Below are positions 1 to 6,206 of a DNA stretch of 7,291 nucleotides, piece after piece. The notes under the pieces were generated by a model, which did no database searches, was not told where the DNA came from, and saw only the letters and a list, made by a program, of their open reading frames with translations. The DNA is from Methylococcaceae bacterium (GTDB lineage: Bacteria; Pseudomonadota; Gammaproteobacteria; Methylococcales; Methylomonadaceae), in the NCBI GenBank assembly GCA_009925045.1, contig RFQK01000074.1, forward strand, positions 1 to 7,291, in the 5' to 3' direction. Made by a program: the position numbers and the translations under genes. Position 1 is the stretch's first letter. Each line of letters begins with the position of its first letter.

Positions 1-788
1 TAGTATTCCTCGAACAAACGCTGGCAATCGGTATCCGTGTTAATTGTTGCGTACAGCGTGGCGTGTATGCCACGAATCATAGGCGTTAAATGCGGCACAA
101 AAGTCAGCCCGACAGAGCGCCCCGCAACGCCCGCCAGACCCTGGCGTATTTCAGGTAGATGACGGTGACCGGCAACGGCGTAAGCTTTAAAGCTTTCACC
201 AGCTTCACTCATCAAAGACGATAATTCTGCTTTGCGGCCGGCGCCACTCACCCCGGATTTCACATCAGCGATTAAATGCTGGGTATCGATCAAACCCGCA
301 GCAATCAAAGGTAAAAAGCCGAGTTGGACCGCTGTCGGATAACAACCCGGACACGCAATCAACCGTGCTTGCTGAATAGCCTGACGATTAAGCTCGGGTA
401 AACCATAAACAGCCTCAGCGACCAAATCCGGGCTGGCGTGTGGCATGCCATACCAATGTTCCCATTCAGCAATATCTTTAATCCGAAAATCCGCCGATAA
501 ATCGATGACTTTAATGCCGTGTTGCAAGAGTTCGGTCGCCATGGTCATCGCTGTGCCATTGGGCGTCGCGAAAAACACCACATCACAGTCTAAAAGATTA
601 GCGATCTCGGGCAAACTGAACAAAACATCACAATAGCCGCGCAGACTGGGATAAATTTTATCAACCCGCTGCCCCGCATCGGCCCGAGAAGTCACTGCCT
701 TAACCTCGACTGCCGGATGTAAAGCCAAGATTCTTAATAATTCAACTCCGGTATAACCGGTACCGCCTACTATGCCTGCACGTATCAT
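1..788 (-). CDS. argC: N-acetyl-gamma-glutamyl-phosphate reductase, 3'-partial at window edge
   Basis: This enzyme carries out the NADPH-dependent reduction of N-acetylglutamyl phosphate to N-acetylglutamate semialdehyde, the third step of arginine/ornithine synthesis, in the cytoplasm. Translating the minus strand from the ATG at 788-786 gives an open frame to the left edge with 262 complete codons. The family is usually about 345 residues, so roughly three quarters is visible and the C-terminus is missing. The N-terminus carries the Rossmann motif GGTGYTG (residues 8-14). FFATPNGTA and IDLSADFR follow. The catalytic cysteine motif CPGCYPT places the nucleophile at C149 (codon 344-342). Further on are [10 protein letters not shown] and GHRHLPEI, the latter holding the family's conserved histidine region. 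The gene is divergent from the quinone oxidoreductase gene. No strong Shine-Dalgarno precedes the ATG, but the first residues MIRAGIVGG match family starts. Assignment is near certain. Confidence 0.96.
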   Translation of the reverse strand, partial: MIRAGIVGGTGYTGVELLRILALHPAVEVKAVTSRADAGQRVDKIYPSLRGYCDVLFSLPEIANLLDCDVVFFATPNGTAMTMATELLQHGIKVIDLSADFRIKDIAEWEHWYGMPHASPDLVAEAVYGLPELNRQAIQQARLIACPGCYPTAVQLGFLPLIAAGLIDTQHLIADVKSGVSGAGRKAELSSLMSEAGESFKAYAVAGHRHLPEIRQGLAGVAGRSVGLTFVPHLTPMIRGIHATLYATINTDTDCQRLFEEY

Positions 789-880
789 CAGTCTGTCTCT
801 GTCTGTCATGAACGGTGGAACACATCCGCCGCTAAAGCTGCCTATAATAAGCGTTAATCCAAACTTGATCCATCAACTGT
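789..880. promoter_or_regulatory. Divergent intergenic region with a possible -10 element
   Basis: This 92-nt spacer between two divergent genes must hold signals for both. A perfect TATAAT lies at 843-848 on the plus strand, about 33 nt before the ATG at 881. It has no good -35 hexamer at 16-18 nt spacing, only weak partial matches. The same AT-rich block read on the minus strand gives TATTAT (849-844), a 5/6 match that could serve argC, again with a poor -35. A short GTCT/CTGT-rich quasi-repeat lies at 791-807, just upstream of argC. No ARG-box-like palindrome was recognised by eye. Promoter function is inferred. Confidence 0.35.
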
Positions 881-1873
881 ATGCTTTCCGACTCTATGCG
901 CGGTATCGACATCCTCAATCACCAGCCTGACAAGGACTTACACCTGATTACGATGCCCATGCCGCGTGTATCCGGCGAGCAGGTTCTGATTCAGGTTAAA
1001 GCCGCAGGGGTTAACCGTCCCGACTGGATGCAACGTCAGGGTTTATATCCTGCACCTATTGGCGCTTCGGCAGTCTTAGGCTTGGAAGTATCTGGAATTG
1101 TGGTGGCGATTGGACCCGATGTCACACAATTGGCGGTGGGTGATGCCGTATGTGCCCTGCTCAATGGCGGTGGTTACGCGGAATATGCGCTCGCCGAGCA
1201 ACACTGTGTCCTTCCAATACCCCAAGGCTTGAGCTGGATCGCGGCCGCTGCATTACCAGAATGCCTGTTTACGGTCTGGAGCAATCTGGTCTGTTTTGGC
1301 GCGCTACAAGCCGGGGAGACGGTCTTGATTCATGGAGGTGGCAGCGGCATCGGGACCACTGCCATTCAAATAGCCCGGCTACTGGGCGCCCGCGTCATCG
1401 TCACAACCGGCAGCACCGAAAAAGTGGAGCGCTGTCTGGGCTTAGGTGCAGAGATTGCGATTCATTATCAGAATCAGGATTTTGTCGAAATCATTCAGCA
1501 AGTTACGGATAAAAAAGGCGTGCATTTGATTTTGGATATGATAGGCGGGAGCTATCTGAACCGAAATTTGCAATGTCTGGCAACTGAAGGCCGTTTAATG
1601 CAGATCGCTATTCAAGGCGGCAATCAGGCAGAAATCGCCCTCTGGCCTATTATGGCCAAACGTCTAAAAATCAGTGGTTCCACTTTGCGTAATCGCGACC
1701 ATCAGTTTAAAGCAGAACTGGCCCGACAAATTCACCACAACGTCTGGCCATGGCTGGCGCAAGCACAGTTTAGCCCTGTCATTGACAGCGTATTTTCCTT
1801 AGCAGATGCCGGAAAAGCGCATGATAGGCTCAACGACACGCAACATTTTGGCAAAATTATTCTGGAGATTTAA
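881..1873 (+). CDS. NAD(P)H:quinone oxidoreductase, PIG3/zeta-crystallin type (MDR superfamily)
   Basis: Predicted cytosolic medium-chain reductase that transfers hydride from NAD(P)H to quinones or related electrophiles. The N-terminal GroES-like domain carries AAGVNRPD (41-48) and GLEVSG (67-72). The nucleotide-binding Rossmann fold has HGGGSGIGTTAIQIA (151-165), followed by GARVIVTTGS. The C-terminus HFGKIILEI is typical of the PIG3 branch. The structural-zinc cysteine cluster of alcohol dehydrogenases is absent, as expected for zinc-free quinone reductases. The length of 330 aa is normal. An in-frame ATG at 896 (residue 6, MRGIDILN) matches family N-termini slightly better. Neither ATG has a clear Shine-Dalgarno, so the start is uncertain by five codons. 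The stop abuts the sulfurtransferase start with no gap, indicating co-transcription. The family is secure; the physiological substrate cannot be read from the sequence. Confidence 0.9.
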   Translation: MLSDSMRGIDILNHQPDKDLHLITMPMPRVSGEQVLIQVKAAGVNRPDWMQRQGLYPAPIGASAVLGLEVSGIVVAIGPDVTQLAVGDAVCALLNGGGYAEYALAEQHCVLPIPQGLSWIAAAALPECLFTVWSNLVCFGALQAGETVLIHGGGSGIGTTAIQIARLLGARVIVTTGSTEKVERCLGLGAEIAIHYQNQDFVEIIQQVTDKKGVHLILDMIGGSYLNRNLQCLATEGRLMQIAIQGGNQAEIALWPIMAKRLKISGSTLRNRDHQFKAELARQIHHNVWPWLAQAQFSPVIDSVFSLADAGKAHDRLNDTQHFGKIILEI

Positions 1874-2725
1874 ATGCAATTTACGACCTTAATCAGTGCT
1901 GAGCAATTAGCGTCCCAGCTTGATAATCCAAACTGGGTGATTTTTGATTGCCGTTTTTCACTTGCCGATGTACATGCAGGGCATCGTCTGTATCGTCAAG
2001 GCCATATTCCCCATGCCCGCTATGTCGATCTGAATCAGGATTTATCTGCCGAGCCCCAGGCTTACACCGGCCGACATCCCTTGCCGAATTTCAAAACGCT
2101 GGCGACTAAACTGGGCGCTTGGGGGGTGACTAACCGCAGCCAAGTGGTGGTCTATGACGATGCCAGTGGCGCATTTGCGGGTCGTTTGTGGTGGTTGTTA
2201 CGCACTATGGGCCATGAGACGGTGGCGGTTTTAGATGGCGGCTGGCCCTATTGGGTCAAACAAGGCCTGCCGGTTACGACCCGCTTGCCAACCCCTACGC
2301 CGACGGTATTCCGGCCATATTTAGACCCCAAACAATGGTTGACTGCCACAGAGGTCGAAAATGCCCTGGCACGCCAGACTATTACCCTGGTCGATGCCCG
2401 CACACCCGAGCGTTATGCCGGGTTACAAGAGCCTATCGATCCGGTTGCCGGCCATGTACCCAAAGCCCTGAACCACCCTTTTCAGCGCAATTTGAATCAA
2501 CAAGGCCTGTTCCAGGCTCCGCAGGTGCTCTATCAACAATTTAAAGCCTTAGGCGTGGCCGAACAAGCCAAGCACACCGTGCACATGTGCGGCTCAGGTG
2601 TCACCGCTTGCCACAATCTGTTGGCGATGGAAGTAGCAGGTTTGTCGGGTTCCAGGCTCTATGCCGGCTCCTGGAGCGACTGGATTAGTAATCGTAATCG
2701 AGAGGTATCCAAGTTAAAATACTAA
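1874..2725 (+). CDS. sseA: Sulfurtransferase, 3-mercaptopyruvate (SseA) type, two rhodanese domains
   Basis: Transfers sulfane sulfur from a donor, probably 3-mercaptopyruvate, to thiol or cyanide acceptors through a cysteine persulfide. The 283 aa contain two rhodanese domains. The N-terminal, non-catalytic one runs about 5-130 (WVIFDCRF, GHIPHARYVDL, VVVYDDASG, LDGGWPYW). The catalytic one runs about 155-275 (TLVDARTPERYAG, GHVPKALN). The active-site loop reads CGSGVTAC with the nucleophile at C239 (codon 2588-2590). CGSGVT is the loop of mercaptopyruvate sulfurtransferases such as E. coli SseA, whereas thiosulfate rhodaneses typically have a CRKGV-like loop. A second cysteine, C246, follows seven residues later. 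The start is well supported by GGAG at 1864-1867, six nt before the ATG, inside the end of the preceding gene. It is followed after 37 nt by the transporter genes. Family assignment is strong; the substrate is inferred from the loop and not proven. Confidence 0.93.
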   Translation: MQFTTLISAEQLASQLDNPNWVIFDCRFSLADVHAGHRLYRQGHIPHARYVDLNQDLSAEPQAYTGRHPLPNFKTLATKLGAWGVTNRSQVVVYDDASGAFAGRLWWLLRTMGHETVAVLDGGWPYWVKQGLPVTTRLPTPTPTVFRPYLDPKQWLTATEVENALARQTITLVDARTPERYAGLQEPIDPVAGHVPKALNHPFQRNLNQQGLFQAPQVLYQQFKALGVAEQAKHTVHMCGSGVTACHNLLAMEVAGLSGSRLYAGSWSDWISNRNREVSKLKY

Positions 2726-2750
2726 GCAACTGATACATGGACATTTTATA

Positions 2751-2756
2751 AAGGAG
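2751..2756 (+). promoter_or_regulatory. Strong Shine-Dalgarno for the adaptor gene
   Basis: AAGGAG lies six nt before the ATG at 2763 and fixes that start. It is the best ribosome binding site in the window. It lies in the only gap of the plus-strand run (2726-2762), suggesting the export module begins its own translational unit. No terminator hairpin is visible in the gap. Confidence 0.8.
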
Positions 2757-2762
2757 TATTTC

Positions 2763-3764
2763 ATGGCCAAAAGCCGATTAGCGATTCCCATCAGCGTGTT
2801 CGGTTTGGCAGCTTTAGCATTCCTGGGATTTTGGTTTTGGCCGGTGACTGTCAGCGTCAGTCAGCCACAACGCGGCTTAGCGATTCAGGCGATCTACGCA
2901 ACAGGCATTGTTGAACCCAGCGTTAGCTTGGCGATTGCGCCCAACCTTGCCGGTCATTTGGTCGAGGTAAATGTTGAGGAAGGTCAAACCGTTGTCAAAG
3001 GCCAAATCCTAGCCCGTCTCAAAGATCAGGATTTGCGCAGCAATGTTGCCCAACTGCAAGCGCAACTCGATTATGCACGCAGCTATTACCAACGCTTACA
3101 AGCGCTAAACCAGCGCAGTCTGGTAGCCAAACTCGATTTCGATCGTGCCAAAGCCGATCTGCAAGCCGCAGAAGCCGCGGTTAAACGCGCCGATGCCCAA
3201 CGTGACTATATGACTTTACAAGCACCTGCAGAGGGCTTAATCATTCGCCGCGACGCCGAAATCGGCCAGTTCGTAAACGTTGGCCAGGCAATATTTCAGC
3301 TTTCCTGCTGTGCCCCACTGCGTATCAGCGCCCAAGTGGATGAAGAAGATATTGCGAAAGTAAGCCTCGGGCAACGCGTGGTTTTGCATACTGAAGATTT
3401 ACCGGGTGAAGTATTGCAGGCCCGTGTCAGTGAAATTACCCCTAAAGGTGATCCCATCACCCGCAGTTATCGGGTACGGATGCAACTCGATCAACCGGGC
3501 AATCTGAAAATCGGCATGTCCGTGGATACGAATTTGTTAGTTGAGCAACATGAAAATGCCTTATTAATTCCCAGCATTGCCATCGACAAAGACAGCGCGG
3601 TCTGGCTGGTTGAAAATGGCAAACTTCATCATCAAGCAGTCAAAATCGGCATCCAAAGCGGGGCGCGCACTGAAATTCTGGCGGGTTTAGACGATCATTC
3701 ACAACTGGTCTCCACTCTGAAAAGCGGTTTTAGCGAAGGCCAATGGACCTTGGTAAGCGACTGA
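2763..3764 (+). CDS. HlyD/MacA-like periplasmic adaptor of an ABC exporter (membrane fusion protein)
   Basis: Predicted inner-membrane-anchored adaptor linking an ABC permease to a periplasmic or outer-membrane partner. The 333 aa begin with a single hydrophobic anchor at about 7-30 (LAIPISVFGLAALAFLGFWF) with no lipobox cysteine. A split biotinyl-lipoyl domain follows. Its first half is NLAGHLVEVNVEEGQTVVKG (61-80) and its second half is LQAPAEGLIIRRDAEIGQFV (152-171). Between them, about 88-149, is an alpha-helical coiled-coil hairpin rich in Gln, Ala, Leu and Arg. The beta-barrel region follows (ISAQVDEEDIAKV, 188-200), then a membrane-proximal domain to the C-terminus. This order is that of MacA/DevB-like adaptors. 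An adjacent cysteine pair, C182-C183, at the lipoyl/barrel boundary is unusual. The stop overlaps the preferred permease ATG by one nt (TGATG). No outer-membrane channel gene is in the window. Substrate unknown. Confidence 0.9.
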   Translation: MAKSRLAIPISVFGLAALAFLGFWFWPVTVSVSQPQRGLAIQAIYATGIVEPSVSLAIAPNLAGHLVEVNVEEGQTVVKGQILARLKDQDLRSNVAQLQAQLDYARSYYQRLQALNQRSLVAKLDFDRAKADLQAAEAAVKRADAQRDYMTLQAPAEGLIIRRDAEIGQFVNVGQAIFQLSCCAPLRISAQVDEEDIAKVSLGQRVVLHTEDLPGEVLQARVSEITPKGDPITRSYRVRMQLDQPGNLKIGMSVDTNLLVEQHENALLIPSIAIDKDSAVWLVENGKLHHQAVKIGIQSGARTEILAGLDDHSQLVSTLKSGFSEGQWTLVSD

Positions 3765-5005
3765 TGTCAATTCAACTCCAGGTCGCCCTGACGCATCTCA
3801 CCAGCCGTAAACGTCAGACTCTGGTTTCTCTGAGTGGGGTTGTGCTCGGTGTAGCCTTCTTTCTGGCGGTTTCTTCGATGATGCGCGGCTCAGAAATTGA
3901 TTTTATCAAGCGCCTGATTAATAACAGCCCGCATATCACCATTTATGATGATTATCGTCGTCCACAAATTCAACCCGCCAACCTGCTCTGGCCAGAGGCG
4001 GCAATTGCCTTTAGTCATTTGACGCCTAAAACTGAAAATCGTGGCATTCGTGCTTATCAAGATAAACTGAGCTTGATTGAATCCTTTGACCATCTGAATG
4101 TATCCCCTCTCTTAGTCGGTCCGGTGGTTCTGAGCTTTGCCGGGAGGGAACAAGCCGGCACGCTATCCGGCATAGTGCCTTCAAGAATGAAAAAGGTCTC
4201 AAGCATTTCAGAAAAAATGTTGCTGGGTTCATTGGACAATTTATCGGCCAACGCCAATGGCATTATTATCGGCAAAGAACTGGCCGATAAGTTCAATTTA
4301 GGCATGGGGCGCAATCTCAATGTCTCAACGCCCGATGCCGGCAATCGGATTTTGAAAGTAGTCGGTATTTATCGGACTGGGAACGTTCAATATGATGAAT
4401 CACAGACATTTGTAAATTTAAAACTGTCTCAGATTCTGTTTAATCGCCCTAATCGCGCCAACCGCATTATGATTCGTTTGGATGATCCCCAGCAGGCCAA
4501 AACCGTCGCCGAACGTATCGAACTCCATATTGGCTATAAAGCCACTTCTTGGATAGAGGCGTCTCAAGACATTATCAGTTTATTAACCGTCAGAAACATC
4601 ATCATGCTTAGCGTGGTGTCTGCTATCTTGATCGTAGCTTCATTTGGCATCTACAACACTTTATCCACCATCGTGATCGAAAAAACCCGTGATATTGCGA
4701 TTCTCAAATCCATGGGTTTTCACAGTCGTGATATTCGCCTTATTTTTCTGTTGGAAGGCAGTATGATTGGGGCTGTGGGCAGCGTATGCGGGCTTGGTTT
4801 GGGTGCTTTATTGATGTTGGGATTAGGACATATCCAAATCAAACCGCCCGGGGTGATTGATACCGTCAGTTTACCCATCTGGTGGGGCGCGGAACAATTT
4901 GAAATCGCCGCTGCCTTTGCCTTAGTCAGCTGTGTTCTGGCCGCCTACCTACCTGCCCGACGCGCTGGCCAAGTGCATCCGGTGGATATTTTGCGAGGTC
5001 AATAA
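3764..5005 (+). CDS. ABC transporter permease with FtsX domain (MacB/LolC-E/DevC-like)
   Basis: Inner-membrane subunit of a type VII-like (mechanotransmission) ABC exporter. From the ATG at 3764 it is 413 aa with four predicted membrane segments at about 21-39, 278-304, 327-355 and 380-397. A large periplasmic domain lies between the first and second (about 40-275). The FtsX domain shows the conserved cytoplasmic coupling segment EKTRDIAILKSMGF (306-319), and the C-terminus reads PARRAGQVHPVDILRGQ. An upstream in-frame ATG at 3743 would add seven residues (MDLGKRL); it has GAAGG only three nt before it. I prefer 3764: it overlaps the adaptor stop by one nt, the next junction uses the same arrangement, and MSIQLQVALTHL resembles family N-termini. 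The MacB-type fused ATPase is absent, because the ATPase is encoded separately downstream. Function as an exporter subunit is strong; the cargo (drug, peptide, lipid or lipoprotein) is unknown. Confidence 0.9.
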   Translation: MSIQLQVALTHLTSRKRQTLVSLSGVVLGVAFFLAVSSMMRGSEIDFIKRLINNSPHITIYDDYRRPQIQPANLLWPEAAIAFSHLTPKTENRGIRAYQDKLSLIESFDHLNVSPLLVGPVVLSFAGREQAGTLSGIVPSRMKKVSSISEKMLLGSLDNLSANANGIIIGKELADKFNLGMGRNLNVSTPDAGNRILKVVGIYRTGNVQYDESQTFVNLKLSQILFNRPNRANRIMIRLDDPQQAKTVAERIELHIGYKATSWIEASQDIISLLTVRNIIMLSVVSAILIVASFGIYNTLSTIVIEKTRDIAILKSMGFHSRDIRLIFLLEGSMIGAVGSVCGLGLGALLMLGLGHIQIKPPGVIDTVSLPIWWGAEQFEIAAAFALVSCVLAAYLPARRAGQVHPVDILRGQ

Positions 5006-5514
5006 TGTCTGTAGTGCTGAGCACCCAAGATCTGAGCAAACGCTTATTCGGCGAAGTGCCAGTGACCCTAGTTGAAGCCATCAACTTATCTATGCATAAA
5101 GGCGAATTCGTCTGCATTATGGGACCCTCGGGTTCAGGCAAATCCTCGTTGTTATATTTACTAGGGCTGCTGGATATTCCCAGTCAAGGCAAAATCTGGC
5201 TGGATGGTGAAGATACCTCCAGTTTTGGCGAGGATGAACTGGCTAAACGACGTCTGGAAAAACTCGGCTTTGTGTTCCAATTTCATTTTCTGTTAGCCGA
5301 ATTCACCGTTTTGGAGAATGTCGCCCTGCCCATGCGGCGCTTGGGTGGATTTTCAGAACTGCAGATTCGGGAACGCGCCCTGCAATTACTCGAACGTCTG
5401 GACGTAGCCAAGCATGCCAATAAATGGCCCCACCAGATTTCTGGATTGATGACGATGGCATCGGGCAAATTTTCGGTTTGCTGCATATCATCTTTCAACA
5501 TGACACCGGAATAA
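5005..5514 (+). pseudogene. ABC transporter ATPase (LolD/MacB-like), truncated 3' at a rearrangement junction
   Basis: This would be the ATP-hydrolysing subunit of the export module. Its start overlaps the permease stop by one nt (TAATG) and has GAGGT at 4995-4999. Residues 1-147 are normal for the LolD/MacB family: Walker A GPSGSGKSS (40-48), then GFVFQFHFLLAEFTVLENV with the Q-loop glutamine at Q92, then the helical domain up to PHQISG (142-147). The signature LSGGQ-type motif should continue here, but after G147 (codon 5443-5445) the frame enters antisense eutC. It adds 22 unrelated residues starting LMTMASGKF and stops at 5512-5514. Most of the signature, Walker B, D-loop and H-loop are missing: 169 aa against about 225-235 for the family. 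As written it could bind nucleotide partially but should not hydrolyse ATP. It may be a real broken gene or an artefact of a misjoined sequence. Identity of the 5' part is certain. Confidence 0.9.
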
Positions 5515-6206
5515 CCCAAACGGTAAGCATTTTGGGTCAGATAAGCCAGTTTTTGTGCAGCCATGTCATAGCTTAGCCCTTCGGGCGGGCGGATATTGGA
5601 AATACAATTACGATTCGCATCGGTATTATCCTGACCGGGTTGATAGGTCAGATACAAGCCCAGACTGTCATCAGCACTTAAACCAGGACGTTCACCGATC
5701 ATCATAATCGCTATAGCCGAGGACAAGTGCTCGGCAATCGCATCCGACAAGGCCACCCTGGCATTGGCAGCCAGAAAGATGGGACCTAATGTCAAATTCA
5801 TCGCCTGAAAACGAGTGATGATTGCTTCTAATAAGCCCAGACCATGCTGACTGATGGCGGTGGACGATAAGCCATTACTCAGACAAATCACCACATCATA
5901 GTGAGCGGTTTTAAATTTTTGCAAGTTATCAATACTGGTCTGATTGAGCTGACGACCTAAGTCTGGCCGCTGCAAATAGTGCGAACGATCCTTAACGGCA
6001 GTCTCCAAGACCATGCTTGCTAAACCCAGACTGTCTAGTGTTTGCGACAGCGAAACGACATCCCAGGGTTGGTGAATAGAGTCACGGGCTTTAGCATGTG
6101 CGAGCTGAAACTCCAAGGCCGCCTGAGTCGTTAAGGCACAACCGGCTCGTCCTTGCGCAATTCTGGCTTGGGTAAATTGTTTTAACTCTTCCCACGCATC
6201 TTTCAT
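5283..6206 (-). CDS. eutC: Ethanolamine ammonia-lyase small subunit, lost stop with antisense run-on C-terminus
   Basis: Light chain of adenosylcobalamin-dependent ethanolamine ammonia-lyase, which with EutB converts ethanolamine to acetaldehyde and ammonia. Native EutC sequence spans about residues 1-253 (6206 to about 5446). Motifs in order are GRAGCALTT (19-27), HYLQRPDLGRQL (76-87), SNGLSSTAI (110-118), GERPGLSADDSLGLYLTY (171-188), NRNCISNI (198-205) and GYSGVMLKDD (231-240). By alignment with E. coli EutC, the cobalamin contacts V207, E228 and C258 correspond to V151, E172 and C201 here, all conserved. The enteric protein's longer N-terminal extension is absent, as in many non-enteric EutC. 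The start overlaps the eutB stop (ATGA). After about I253 the frame runs into antisense ABC ATPase DNA, adding about 54 Arg/Ser/Cys-rich residues before a chance TGA at 5285-5283. The core fold looks intact; only the extreme tail is replaced. Confidence 0.9.
   Translation of the reverse strand: MKDAWEELKQFTQARIAQGRAGCALTTQAALEFQLAHAKARDSIHQPWDVVSLSQTLDSLGLASMVLETAVKDRSHYLQRPDLGRQLNQTSIDNLQKFKTAHYDVVICLSNGLSSTAISQHGLGLLEAIITRFQAMNLTLGPIFLAANARVALSDAIAEHLSSAIAIMMIGERPGLSADDSLGLYLTYQPGQDNTDANRNCISNIRPPEGLSYDMAAQKLAYLTQNAYRLGYSGVMLKDDMQQTENLPDAIVINPEIWWGHLLACLATSRRSSNCRARSRICSSENPPKRRMGRATFSKTVNSANRK
5440..5450. other. Rearrangement or misassembly junction between the ABC ATPase gene and eutC
   Basis: To the left, the plus strand encodes ATPase family sequence in frame up to TCTGGA (Ser146-Gly147, ending 5445). 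To the right, from about 5446, the minus strand encodes EutC family sequence. Neither gene has its own stop codon near here, and there is no intergenic DNA, terminator or inverted repeat between the two convergent genes. The breakpoint is placed to within a few bases because coding similarity on the two sides cannot resolve it further. No transposase, target-site duplication or obvious long repeat flanks it. Confidence 0.85.

Noticed and set aside
445..636. Plus-strand open frame of 63 codons inside the argC region
   Set aside because: It lies antisense to argC, whose motifs run unbroken through this stretch on the minus strand. It has no recognisable domain.
791..807. GTCT/CTGT quasi-repeat as a possible CRISPR or regulatory repeat
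   Set aside because: It is only 17 nt of low-complexity sequence with no spacers and no further copies in the window.
1150..1512. Alternative-frame open stretches within the oxidoreductase (and similarly 2251-2544 within the sulfurtransferase)
   Set aside because: The overlapping main frames carry clear conserved motifs. The alternative translations are Arg/Pro/Cys-rich, as expected for out-of-frame readings.
3890..4344. Three overlapping minus-strand open frames opposite the permease
   Set aside because: They are antisense to the permease periplasmic domain, have no ribosome binding site or family resemblance, and conflict with one another.
5446..5514. A designed or natural short regulatory ATPase with a novel C-terminal domain
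   Set aside because: The 22-residue tail is simply antisense eutC in a chance frame and shows no domain character.
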